Shown piece by piece: positions 41,580-51,792 of a DNA stretch of 64,000 bases. The DNA comes from Clavaria fumosa. Taxonomy: Eukaryota > Basidiomycota > Agaricomycetes > Agaricales > Clavariaceae. The stretch is from positions 2,418,001-2,482,000 of the forward strand of contig OX637804.1 of NCBI GenBank assembly GCA_951802425.1, given 5' to 3'. Position 1 is the stretch's first letter. Each line of letters starts with the position of its first letter. The notes below the pieces were generated by a model. It saw only the letters and a program-made list of their open reading frames with translations. It did no database searches and was not told where the DNA came from. The position numbers and the translations under genes are program-made.

Positions 41580-43765
41580 TCAATCCTGTGCATACACTGC
41601 CATAACCAGTGCTCTTCCTCTGCAAGACCTCAGCTGCCCATTTGACATCAATCCAACATTTCCATCTGGTTCACATAGTGCTCCAGTTGTCCTTCCATCA
41701 TGGTACCAAATTGTTCCATCACTCTCAATCAATCTAGATGTGAAATGAAAGCTTCCAAGATAAACAATCCCCTTAAGATTGAGATAAACTTCACCTCCAT
41801 CAGTCTCATATTTGATTCTTGGATTGGTTTCTATGCTGCTTTCAGGATATTCTAGCATTAATAACTTGGGTGGTTCATTGTGACATATGATTTTGTTCAT
41901 CTCACACATGCACTCTGGACAGGATTTTGCAACATCATGACCCAAGTTATTTATCCACTGAGATGTTCATTGACTGCTCTGGGTGGATTCAGCTGGTGAT
42001 ATCACATAGCCAAGTATATGTTCCTGTTCAGGTTCTTTATAAGTGCAATTAGAACAAACAATTCGAGAAGATGCAACAACATCATTAGTTTTGAGCATGT
42101 CAAAAGCCAATCTGCCTACACTTGCACCTCTGGGGCCTGTGGGATAAGCTATTGGATCTGCAGAATGAAGTGCAAATCTAATATCATCCCTGACTTTTTC
42201 AAGAGACACTGAACCCTCCAGATGCTGTTTGAATCCTCTATCCAGAGCAGTAAGGTAGTGATTTCCAAAGCTTCTAAAGTGTCTTGACCAGGCTTTAGGA
42301 TCCTTAGTCCAAATATGATATAAAATTACAAGGAGTGAGTCATATGCACAGCTATAGTTGTCTCCATCCCAAATAAGCCCAGTTGGCCCTTCAATATTAT
42401 TTATAGCAGATGATGAAGCAGATATCTTTTGCTTTTTAGAAGTTGAATCATCATCAACATCATCAAAAGCATGCATTTGTTGTCTCTTCAAAGCATGACT
42501 ACCTTTTGCAGGTACATATGATGTATTGTCCTTCCTCAAAGGTGATCCAGTGCTGCCTTTGTGCTTGTCTATGATCTGCCATGGACTATTTATTGCTGGG
42601 TCTAATACAAGGGGATCCTTAGCTGACCATCTGAGTAGCCCATCCATTTTTGGCTGGAACATAGTCTGCACCTTTCCACTGTTGAAACAACTGAAGAATT
42701 GCACTTCTTGTACTACCCTGAATATTTTCAGGAAGCCTTTCTTCTTACCTGAGTCTGGTAATCTCATCAAGATGTTCTAGTTCTCTAAATTCCTGTCTGA
42801 GATAGCCAGAGCAACCTTTTGTAATCACTCTAGGGTCAAACCCTTGTATGATTATGGTACCTCCTGCACTAGCACTGCGAGACAATGCAGTGTAATATGC
42901 CATATGATTGCTGCAACTGTTCAGATGGACAACATTGTATGGTCTGGTCTTTCCCTGAGAAGCATGGGCAGTCATTGCAAAGTTTGGAAGTGCCCAGACT
43001 TGTTGTCTCTCAATAGATGCTCTCAAGTCACTTGGAAAAGTGCATTGAATGGTCTTCTTGCTTTTTACAATTGGAACCACATTTTCAGGTAATCCAGAAA
43101 TGTTGACAGCCAAAGGGGGATTATCTAGCTTGATAAATAGAGTGTCAAGCACTTGCTTGCCATGTGGACCCACTGTTGATTGCCAACCAGTTATAAATCC
43201 TTCCTGGCCCTTTGTGATGCAAAGTTCAGTAGCATCATTATTTCTAATCATTATAGGCATGCCTATGCAAAGAGATAACTTGCCTGGAAAATGCTCATTT
43301 GCTCCAGGACAGACTTTCCAGATTTCCAGCTGATCATCAAAGTTAATCTCATTGGATGTATGTCTGAGTCTAGAAGATGACTTGGCCTTTCCTTTTCTTC
43401 TGTTGACTTGATCAGAATCTTGAGCCCATCTATCAATGGAGTAAAAGTTGGTGAGCTTTTGGCCTGTTTCATCTGCAAATCTTTGACATCCAAGCTGATT
43501 AATCATGTCTTTTTGGGTATGAATTCCACATATTATTGCCACATTCCTGAAGTACTTTGATGATACTTTGGGCTGCCCAGCCTGTATTCCAGCAATCCTT
43601 GATCTCAAAAATTTAATGTCTTCAGGTGAACAGGCACCATATCTCATATTAACCAATGCAGTTCTTAGTGCCTTATCTTCTAGAGTCTGTGTCTTTTGTC
43701 TCATGTTCTCTCTCAAGATGACAACTGTGTCAGGCAAAGTGCATTCGACAAACCATTCACCCTGA
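41580..43765 (-). pseudogene. Helitron-type PIF1 helicase end fused to ubiquitin-protease-like domain
   Basis: From 43737 the minus strand gives the C-terminal part of a Helitron helicase: LRENMRQKTQ, SLCIGMPIMIRNNDATELC, TKGQEGFITGWQS, WALPNFAMTAHASQGKTRP and AYYTALSRSASAGGTIIIQG, then ELEHLDEITRLR and a stop where Tyr is expected. Beyond it, in the same frame, LPENIQGSTRSAILQLFQ continues, and another frame gives GLIWDGDNYSCAYDSLLVIL, a ubiquitin-specific-protease Cys box, with CSNC and CPEC cysteine pairs, ending in HFTSRLIESDGTIWYHDG, the matching His box. The helicase N-terminus and Rep domain are absent. Stops and frameshifts make it a relic. Confidence 0.75.
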
Positions 43766-43769
43766 GGTG

Positions 43770-44751
43770 ACAGAGCTGATGGGTTGGAGAAGCTGGAACC
43801 TGTTGTGATTGGAAAAGCTCATAAGCCCAGAGCATTTGGAAGAGAAACAGGATCACAACTTGGTTTTTATTATTGCAACAATGCAAAGGCTTGGATGACA
43901 GCTGATCTGTATCAGGAATGGCTTCTAGGCTGGGATCGACAACTGGACCAGCATGTTCCACATCGCAAGATTCTCCTTCTACAGGATAATTTCTCTGCCC
44001 ATATTGTTCCAGCAGGGCTGAAGAACATCAGGGTAGAGCCCTTTGAGCCCAACTTAACCACACATGTTCAACCATTGGATCAAGGAATCATACAGTGCTT
44101 CAAGGCACACTATTGAGCAAAGTACATTGAATGTGCTATATCCTGCTACAAGGAGGGTATTACACCCTCTGAAATATATGATATTGACCAGCTCCGTGCC
44201 ATCACAACAATCTGAAACTGCTGGCATAAATCTGGAATCTTACTGAAGATGGACACCACATGACTGCCACCTCTCAACCTTCCATTCCTGTCGCCACTCT
44301 CATACACAATGCCGCACATCTGGAGGACCCTGTTTCCCATGCCGAACAACAAGTAAATCTTGCATTGGATGTGTTAATCAAGACTGGAGCCCTTCAGAGA
44401 TGCAATTGAATGGACATTGAAGAATTGCTAAACCTGGTTGAGGAGACAGAGCTCATTGATGAGACCACAGATGAAGAAATCTTCAGGGAAGTGATGGATG
44501 CGCATGAAAGGCACAAGAATAGTGAAATCACAGGTGGTGACGATGACGAATCTGGCCTGACTAAACCTTGTCCGACCCCTGCTGAGGCGCTCCAGGCAAT
44601 CTCACTGATCACTGATTACATCAACACCCTCAATGACCCAATTGCCCACAAACCGGAAGGAGTTCTTGGGTGTTTCAGCTGTCAGATTCGCCTAGAAAAG
44701 TCCAGAGCTATGAAGGACACAACTATAACTAACTACTTTCATTTGCTATAA
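43770..44751 (+). pseudogene. pogo/Fot1-type transposase, C-terminal part
   Basis: LEPVVIGKAHKPRAFG, NNAKAWMTADLYQEWLLGWD, ILLLQDNFSAHI and EPNLTTHVQPLDQGIIQCFK are the DDE_1 core of pogo-type transposases (the D of LLLQDNFSAH and the D of LDQG region). Stops near 44116 and 44210 interrupt it; the acidic C-terminal part (MDIEELLNLVEETELIDETT...MKDTTITNYFHLL) is open to 44751. The N-terminal DNA-binding part is missing; the fragment abuts the Helitron relic at about 43765. Confidence 0.85.
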
Positions 44752-44873
44752 ACTACAATTTTTAATAATATTTTTTGGTAAATTTTTAGTGTAACTCTGC
44801 TAGGACATACTCCCTCAAAAGGCATACCTCCAGCTGACTCCCGAGAGGGTATGCCTCATATGAGAGTCAACTG
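44752..44873 (+). repeat. right end of the pogo element with terminal repeat
   Basis: The end reads ATGAGAGTCAACTG followed by TA (44874-44875), as expected for the TA-duplicating Tc1/mariner/pogo group. Just inside, AGGCATACC and GGTATGCCT form an inverted repeat. No left terminus was found. Confidence 0.6.
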
Positions 44874-44875
44874 TA

Positions 44876-45117
44876 TTTCTCTGAGACCAGACCCTGACCA
44901 GACTCTGACCTTAACTCTGGTTTCATCTAACTTTGACATTGTGTCTGATCAGACCTTGACAAATAGTGAACAAGTGGGCAGATGGCAGACTCTGTGGCAG
45001 GACACAAGATATGTGTCAATTTGAATGATGATGTTCCCCTTCAAACTGCACAGAGTTCAAGTATGCTGGTACCTTTGCACTTGGCAAAGTCATGTGTGGC
45101 ATGGGTGTCAGTGACCA
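44876..45117. other. spacer with a short repeat shared at 49.2 kb
   Basis: GCAGACTCTGTGGCAGG (about 44990) recurs as GCAGACTCTGTAGCAGG near 49233, with similar flanks, in the same orientation. No gene. Confidence 0.4.
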
Positions 45118-45120
45118 TGT

Positions 45121-45310
45121 CTAGTGCTGTGCAAGGCCTGGCTTGAAGCCCCGAGGCCCCGGCTGCCGAGCTCTGGGAGCCCGAGCCAAGTCGGGCCGTT
45201 GATGCAGGCTTGTGGGGCTCAAGGGCCCGGCTCAAGCTACAAAAAGCCCGAGCCAAGCCGTCAAGCCCCGGCTTGAACTTCTGTGGGAATCACCGCACTA
45301 GCCACCAAAT
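45121..45310. mobile_element. hAT-like MITE candidate
   Basis: The left end TAGTGCTGTGCAAGGC and the right end, read inward, TAGTGCGGTGATTCC share the hAT-style TAGTGC start. The interior is dense in GAGCC/AAGCCC words. No 8-bp duplication was found. The reverse complement of about 48937-49063 begins CAGTGCTGTGCAGGGCC and has the same AGCC-rich interior, so it is a second member. Confidence 0.4.
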
Positions 45311-45697
45311 GGTACAACGGAGTTCTGATTTACTAAACACACATGACAATTCTGTCAGCTTCTAGTGGGTGAATTGGTGTATGATGGGGGCCCTGTCATG
45401 TACAGATCAGTTAGTTTTCTGTGAGGGCCGTTACATATGATTACTCACTGTTGAGAACGGGTGGGCTCTGCAGCGCCAACCCCAGCATCTCTCTCTCTTC
45501 TTCAGATAAACCGTCGACGAGCCTGAGCAAACTGTCTATAGTTGCTTTCCGGTCCAAGTTGGCCATCTCAAGCAACGAGCGGAGCAAATGATCGATCTTC
45601 AACTGCACCACTGTCTGCGAGAGATCCAGGGACTCCAGCGCCTCAGCGATGACACGGTTCTCAGAGCTCGGATCAACCGAAGCCAGATTGCCAAGTA

Positions 45698-45951
45698 CTG
45701 TACCATTTAAGTCAATTGACCTGTCACACATCACGCCCCCCTCAAATTCGGTCAATTTTTCACATTGTAACGCATCACACCGCCAAACGGTCAATTCATG
45801 GGACCAAACCTTTTTTTACCAAATTAGGTTTGCTGCAGGATTTTATTGAGAATTTTGAAAGCCATGGTGGTCAATTTTTGTGGGTGTCACATGTCACAGC
45901 CATTTTCGGTCAATCTTCACACCCACTGGTCAATTGACTTAAATGGTACAG
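45698..45951. mobile_element. Tc1/Stowaway-like MITE in the carboxylase relic, 254 bp
   Basis: Terminal inverted repeats CTGTACCATTTAAGTCAATT at both ends (about 24 bp paired), flanked by TA (45696-45697 and 45952-45953). No coding capacity. Removal joins QLLGNLASV in frame. Confidence 0.88.
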
Positions 45952-46385
45952 TAATTGCAAACAATATTCAGGTGTTGAGTGTGGACTAGCCTCAGTGAGC
46001 CTTGCCAGAGCCAAAGAACAAGCTCTACGTGCCCGTACAGCCCAGTAAAACTGGTGTTGTGCCTCTTTCCAAACCATTGGTTTGGCACACATCAGGAAAA
46101 GGGGAAATCTCTGAATCTGTCTTATTATTACTTAAACTGTCTTAAAATGGTGAATAAGACACATTCAGACACAAGAGATTAAGACACACTTGACTTAGAT
46201 TAAGACTATCCAATTTATGGATTAGCCTTAGGCTTGTCTTAGGCATGTACTCAAGACAAACCAAGTCACATCAAGTCACTAAGCAGATCATGTAGTTTCA
46301 GCAAACCTCAGGTCAGATGGACCCATCTTGCATAGACACAGGTTTAATACTACAGCAGGCTGGCAGTGCTATGTAGATCTACACT

Positions 46386-46752
46386 CATAGAACCTGCCGC
46401 CGCCGCTGTCATCCGCTGCCGCCGCCGCCGCCATCGTCGTCGTCGTCATTCGCTGTGTCGTGCTGTTGCTGCTGCTGCCGTCGTCATCCGCGCTGTTGCT
46501 GCCGCCGCCGTCGCCATCATCGTCATTCGCTGCGTCGTGCTGTTGCTGCTGCTGCCGCCACCGTCGTCGTCGTGCTGCTGCTGCTGCTGCTGCCGCTGCC
46601 GCCGTCGCGCTGTTGCTGCTGCCGCCGCCGCCGCCGTCGTCGTTGTGCTGTTGCTGCTGCCGCTGCCGCATCGTCGTGTTGTTGCTACTGCTGCCGCCAC
46701 CACCGTCACAGCTGTTGTTGCCGTCGCAGCTGTCACTGTCGCGGTCACCATC
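46386..46752. repeat. trinucleotide array 1 (CTG/CCG/CGT type)
   Basis: About 370 bp of imperfect GCCGCC, GCTGCT and GTCGTC triplets. All six frames are open or nearly so; the frames (poly-Ala, poly-Cys, poly-Ser) are spurious. Confidence 0.9.
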
Positions 46753-46983
46753 ACAGCTCAATGGCGATAGAGAGCGACTTACGGTTCAATGGGGTGGAGG
46801 GTGAAGGTGAAGGTGCGAGACGAAGAACATGAGACGCAGCGGACTTAGAAAAACTTCAACATCAGATCTGATCATGTGATCTCATGTTGATGTTTTTTTT
46901 CCAAGTCTGTGTCAAGTCATGTGTCATGTCCATGCCACGCATCCCCACTGGCACTCAGCCAACGACTTGCAGCGGGAGCGATG

Positions 46984-47400
46984 ACCATGACGGACCATGA
47001 CGGCAACAACCACAACCACAACGGCGACGACCATGACCACAATGGCGACAACCACAACCACGACCACGACCATGACGGCAATGACCAAGGCCACGACGGC
47101 AACGACCACGACCACAATGGCAACGACCACGACCATGACTGACCACGATGGCGACGATGATGGTGACGACCACGACCACGACAGCGACGGCGATGACCAC
47201 GACCATGACGGTGACAACCACGATGGCAACGACAATGGCAACGACCACGACGGCGACGGTGATGACCACGACAGTGACGGCGACAGTGACAGCAATGACC
47301 ACGACAGCAATGACAATGACAACTGCAATGACAGTGATGACAGCGACGGCGACGACGACAACAGCGACGGCAACAACAGCAATGACAACGATGATGATTA
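46984..47400. repeat. trinucleotide array 2 (GAC/AAC type)
   Basis: About 415 bp of imperfect GACGGC, GACCAC and AACGAC triplets with longer units such as CACGACCATGAC. Frames rich in Asp/His/Asn or Thr are a product of the repeat. Confidence 0.9.
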
Positions 47401-47841
47401 CCACTGCAGTAGGTATGTCTTTGTTTCCTTTGGGTGAACTTAGAATTACTTTATGTACTTTGTGTTCATTGATCATGCATTGTAAGTTGGACTCGGACTT
47501 ATGACCCTTATTCAGTACTTTACAAATTGTTTACTAAGACATAGTAAGGACAACCAGAGTGTCTTAAATGACTTAATTGCCTTAGACTCAATTCTAAGTC
47601 TACTAAGTCACCCTCAGTCACCCTCAGAGATTTCCCCTTTTCCTGATGCAGCCTTTGGCTTCCATGTGTCCAGTCCAACTGGGTGCGAGTCAACTTTGGA
47701 AATGCAGAGGGCTAAAATCTGAGGCACTCACTCATGTAGATCAGCATAGAGAATAGTGATTTGCTTGTATATCGGCTTTAAGAGAGTTTCCCGCTTTGCC
47801 AGAGCTTCAGCTGATCTTCGGAACCCTTCGAGCCGCTCCAT

Positions 47842-48666
47842 TAGTGCAGTCGAAGTTCGGTTCTGAACCAGTCACTGAACCTGAACTTCAGTTCAGTTCT
47901 CAGATGTTCAGTCCTAAGTTCAATGGCTTCACAGAACTGAACTTGCAGTTCAGTTCTGGGTTCATAATGGACTGATATTGGTGAACAGGTTCAGATAGGT
48001 TCGAACATGTTTGAACCATGTAATTACTAAGGCTAATCAAAGATGCTCGTGCTAGCACTAGATATCTGCATCTCCACCAGAGCATGAATCTGAGGGTGAC
48101 AATAAGTAAACAAGGACCACTGCACTGATGACACCACCAATGATCGAGGAGCTGTGTGATTTATGAGAGGGTGCTGAGGAGGAGGACACTGTTGGTGAGG
48201 ATGGTGGTGGTGATGTTGTCTGTGTGACAGCCATGTTTGGGCTGTTGAAACGATGAGTGTGTTGCCTAGAAGTGACTCACAAAACATCACAGAGATCAAG
48301 ATCTTGGCCATCATCATGCACAACCAAAGGTGCCAAAGTCTCACTCCATGTTCACCCTGTTCGCGCTGAGGTGCTGCAGCCCAGGAGCCAATGCAGAACA
48401 TGTATTGCTAGAAGATGTGATGCATGATACTGGGCAAAGGTGCAGTGGACATAATTGGGAGGACACTGATACAGTAATTTGACATCTTGAATGAAATGTT
48501 TTGTGTTCAGTGTTCGAACCTGTTCAAAACTGAACCGAACCCCTTAGAACCTGTTCAAAAAGGTCCAGTCCTAAGTTCGCACACATGCAAGGACTGAACC
48601 GAAGTTCAGTCCTCAGTTCACAAAAAATGGCCAAGAACCGGACTGAACCGAACTTCGACTGCACTA
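47842..48666. mobile_element. hAT-like non-autonomous element, 825 bp
   Basis: Terminal inverted repeats TAGTGCAGTCGAAGTTCGGT at both ends, flanked by the 8-bp duplication CGCTCCAT (47834-47841 and 48667-48674), the hallmark of hAT elements. Subterminal regions repeat GTTCAGT/ACTGAACC words in both orientations. No transposase. It interrupts the carboxylase relic at MERLEG. Confidence 0.92.
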
Positions 48667-48902
48667 CGCTCCATCAATGACAACATCTTCTTGCGTCTCA
48701 TCTTGATTTCGACAATACCTTCTGGCTCTAGCACACCAGTGTGAGCATCGACGTCAGCATACATTTCCATCTGCTCCTTGTTAATGGAGGGATCAAGTAC
48801 AACCCAAGCTCCGCCTCGCAGCTCTCCATTGGGAACGATGTAGACAAAGACAGGTTGCTTATATCGAGAAAGGCCATCAATGATCTTTGATCCTTGTTTC
48901 AA

Positions 48903-49468
48903 ATGTGTAGTTTATTTGTAGTTTACATTTTTCTCCTGAAAGCTGGGGCCTGAGCCTGAGCTGAGCCCAGGCCAGCCCCAAGCCTTCTACAATGGCTTGG
49001 CTCACCACAACTGTAAGCCTGAGCTGGGGCATTTGAGCCAGGCTGGGCCCTGCACAGCACTGACCATGTCAGTAGCACATCAGCAATAACATGATGAATA
49101 AATATCAATGTGTTTGGTGGGGGTGTGATACTATCTGTCTTGCATGGGTGCAATTGAAGAGAAATGTCTAATACTAAATGACCTAGGATTGACAGATTGA
49201 TAGCTCTTTCATGTGTGAACATGTGGGCACACAGCAGACTCTGTAGCAGGGCACGAAATATGAATAATGACAGCATAACAGCATATATGTAAGCAGAAGA
49301 CTGTTGCATCTCTTAGGTTTTCAGTGGCGGCACAAGGCTGCATTCTGGTATGTGCTGATTTCTCAAAATAAAATACAAAAATGCCAAGACAAATCGAGCA
49401 TAGCATATTAGCCAAATGCCGCAGCGAAGCAAGGCGAAAACCTAGTTGAATAAAAGAAAACATGTGCA
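48903..49468. other. MITE-like AGCC-rich stretch and spacer
   Basis: 48937-49063 is an inverted relative of 45121-45310. The remaining 49064-49468 has no gene; it carries the short repeat GCAGACTCTGTAGCAGG shared with 44.99 kb. Confidence 0.4.
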
Positions 49469-50940
49469 TCAACTTTGTACACTCGTGTTATTCATGAAGA
49501 ACATGACAAGCGTGCGCGACCCTACATCCGCATCCTTTCTGTCCTGCCTTGGTGTTCCGCCGAGCCATGGAGAGGGAAATCCAGTCCCTGCACCGGAGAG
49601 AGGAACTGACAAGAATCCATCATTGGAGTGGCCATTGTCGATGGGATACCCTTCGAACTCGATCGCGCAAGCATCCTCAGCCATTTTGGTCCTCGCAGTG
49701 GTCATGGTGGTCGGGGTGATTGGGAACTGCGGGTGACCACAGAGGATGTTCGAGAAGTCGCACCAGTCCTGGCGATCCCGGTGAAAGAGGACGAAGACGC
49801 GGACGGAGGGGGCGGGGCCTTCTTCTTCTTCGGCCGGGAGCGACCCGTGTTCTTGCCTTTGTTCTGGTTCTTGCTTGCGTGGGCAAGAAGGGAAGGGGAG
49901 GTGTCATGCAAAGGGTGAGGGGGGGGAGAGGCGTCGCGTCGAGGTGAAGGTGAAGGTGGAGGACGCGCCGGGGTGACTGAGCCCGTCGTGTTCGTATTCG
50001 AGTGGTGTGAACGAGAAGATGTGGTATTGGAGGGAGCAACGGGGCAGCCGGCATAAAGCTCACCGCCGAGGTCGGCGTCGTCCTCCGACCCGCTTTGGTT
50101 TTGTGGTGTCTGAGGCGACCAAGACGGCGGCGACAGTAGTGGCAGGGCTGGAGAAGCCGGCCGCGCACTCTGAAACAGCCCAAAGCCATTTTCCTCTTCC
50201 ATACCTTTTCTCCCAAGCAAAACAGTGGGCCCGCTGCTCGTCCTGAACATGTCCAAGAATGGTGACGCTCGTCTGTTGTGGGGGTCATCGGCCGGAAGAG
50301 AACTCTCTGTTGCTGCCGCGGCTCGCCCGCGGCACTGTCGATGGGCGACACGACGAGCACGGCGGCGTTTGTCCTCCTCCTCCTCGTCACCTTCATCTTC
50401 CATGTGTTGCTGCTGCTGCTGCGCAACATGCAGAATGAGTGCGGCGTCGAACAGAGGGTCGTCTATGACGCAAGAAGAGGTGGGGTCGATAACGGCGATG
50501 CCGCGGTGCGTCTTCACCTTTGACCTTACCCTTGTGTCTGCATCCGTGCCGTGGATCCTTGGGTCTTCGTGGTCTGACTGCTCAACAGCAGGGGCGGCGG
50601 CAGTGTAAGTATCCGCGGGCTCAGATGACCGCCGCCACAGGCGGCCAAACAAGTCGAGCCCGAAGATTTTGATTCTTCTATGCGTGTCCCGGTTGGTGTT
50701 GCCATTAGTGTTGTTGAGACGGCTTATATGTGCATGCGAGGTAGAGTGTAGCGAGTGTACCTCGGCGTCGCTGTCCGTGTCGGAGGCGACGTCTGCGAGG
50801 AGCCCTTGGAGCTCGTCTTGCCGAGCGCGGGGCACGAGGTGCGAGCCTGGGCCGTTATTAGGGGCGTCGCTGAGGGAGAAGCAGCAGCGAAAACAGGGGA
50901 GATAAGCGCGCAGAACGTCTGTCCAGGAGAAGCTCTCCAT
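49469..50940 (-). CDS. uncharacterised host protein, acidic and basic low-complexity
   Basis: The frame starts MESFSWTDVLRAYLPCFRCC, whose Cys-rich end could be acylated, then LQGLLADVASDTDSDAEVHS, IKIFGLDLFGRLWRRSSEP, KVKTHRGIAVIDPTSSCVID and DPLFDAALILHVAQQQQQ. Acidic (DEGDEEEED) and basic (KKKK, RRRAR) runs and a Pro/Ser-rich half follow, up to a stop at 49702. Another frame continues from there as MAEDACAIEFEGYPIDNGHS and GTGFPSPWLGGTPRQDRKD to 49469, which may be the true C-terminus reached by a frameshift or a small unrecognised intron. No family recognised. GC content and codon pattern match host genes. Confidence 0.55.
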
Positions 50941-51164
50941 TGGTGAGGGCGCAAAAGAAGAAAGGGCCGATGGAGATGAGATGTTATCACGTGGATAGTA
51001 AAATACACGGGTGCGTTTGGCGCCAGGTTTACGCGTGACAACTCCCTTATCACAAGGGCGACCATTTCTTTCGTGGGACGGACATCCTCTTTACTTCTCA
51101 GCAGGATGCAGACCCTATCATCCTCCTTGAGCAGTATGTCATGCGACGGGATGCCCGTCATGGC
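50941..51164 (-). other. 5' region of the 49.5-50.9 kb gene
   Basis: A minus frame from 51161 (MTGIPSHDILLKEDDRVCI...RPTKEMVALVIREL) looks coding and could be an upstream exon or a separate gene cut by the MITE and copia insertions. It runs in frame only to about 50.95 kb. Not resolved. Confidence 0.35.
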
Positions 51165-51530
51165 TAGGGGTGTTCACCGTAACCGTATGGTACGGTCTTA
51201 TGGTTGCCGTAACCGTACCGTCAGTAGCTCGACAGCTTGATTTTACAGCCGTAATTTATACGGTTATGTACAGACACCTTATAAACCTTTTCACTGGCCC
51301 CAACATGTATTCTAATACTATGGAATCAATAGATTGTGCACCTTACAGGTATTTTCTTCCCATTGTGTGGCTAAGATCTTGCATATCGATGACTGTATAC
51401 GGTATATGGTACGGTTATGCTTACGGTTATGGTGCTCACCTGTACCATACCGTCGGCCCCTCTTTGACTTACGGTTGACAGCCGTTAATTGTACAGCCGT
51501 AACTGTATATGGTTATGGTGAACAGCCCTA
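51165..51530. mobile_element. hAT-like MITE, 366 bp
   Basis: Left end TAGGGGTGTTCACCGTAACC; right end read inward TAGGGCTGTTCACCATAACC. The flanks carry the 8-bp duplication GTCATGGC (51157-51164 and 51531-51538). The interior repeats CGTAACCGTA/TACGGTTA words in both orientations. No coding capacity. It sits at the junction of the copia LTR and the host gene's 5' side. Confidence 0.92.
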
Positions 51531-51541
51531 GTCATGGCATC

Positions 51542-51785
51542 TGTGTGTAGAAAATGACTATTGTCCTTGTATTAGCTCAGTCATTGTAAAGACTGAGCTA
51601 GAACTATACCTATTGTCCTTGTATTCTATCGTAGCATGTTAGAGACGAAAGAAAGGTAGTAAAAAGGTAAGTATTCACAGCTCAGTCATTGTAAAGACTG
51701 AGCTGTGTCGAAACATGACATGACGACTAAAAACATTAATTCATTGTCCACTTGGATCAGCGGCAATCATGGGTAAATGCTGACA
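51542..51785 (-). repeat. copia 3' LTR, minus strand
   Basis: Read on the minus strand it starts TGTCAGCATTTACCC after the purine run GAGGGGGAG and ends CTACACACA. It contains two perfect hairpins: TAGCTCAGTC/GACTGAGCTA (51573-51582 with 51591-51600) and CACAGCTCAGTC/GACTGAGCTGTG (51676-51687 with 51696-51707), each with loop ATTGTAAA (or its complement). Confidence 0.75.
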
Positions 51786-51792
51786 CTCCCCC

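Larger units (their letters stand above)
46090..47648. mobile_element. non-autonomous element with 25-bp inverted ends and 2-bp duplication
   Basis: Both ends read inward CATCAGGAAAAGGGGAAATC (25 bp perfect, to CTCTGA). The flanking duplication is CA (46088-46089 and 47649-47650); removing element plus one CA restores the carboxylase codons Gly-Cys-Ala. Near the ends AAGACA and TTAAGACAC words are repeated in inverted arrangement. The interior holds two trinucleotide arrays. No transposase. I cannot assign a superfamily. Confidence 0.8.
45441..48902 (-). pseudogene. acetyl-CoA carboxylase C-terminal relic, broken by three transposons
   Basis: Acetyl-CoA carboxylase makes malonyl-CoA for fatty acid synthesis; only the end of its carboxyltransferase domain is here. 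Minus strand from 48902: LKQGSKIIDGLSRYKQPVFV, IVPNGELRGGAWVVLDPSIN, MYADVDAHTGVLEPEGIVEI, MLSLMER; then after the 47842-48666 insertion AEALAKRETLLKPIYKQIT and YADLH; an intron (GTGAGT...CACCCAG); WTGHMEAKGC; after the 46090-47648 insertion AKPMVWKEAQHQFYWAVRAR and LALARLTEASP; after the 45698-45951 insertion NLASVDPSSENRVIAEALES to VLNSE and TAA at 45441. The whole N-terminal 90% of the enzyme is missing. With the insertions removed the frame is open, so it was recently coding or recently captured. Confidence 0.85.

Noticed and set aside
46366..47504. Many overlapping open frames on both strands, poly-Cys, poly-Ala, Asp/His-rich
   Set aside because: Trinucleotide arrays inside a non-autonomous element; nearly all frames are open by composition.
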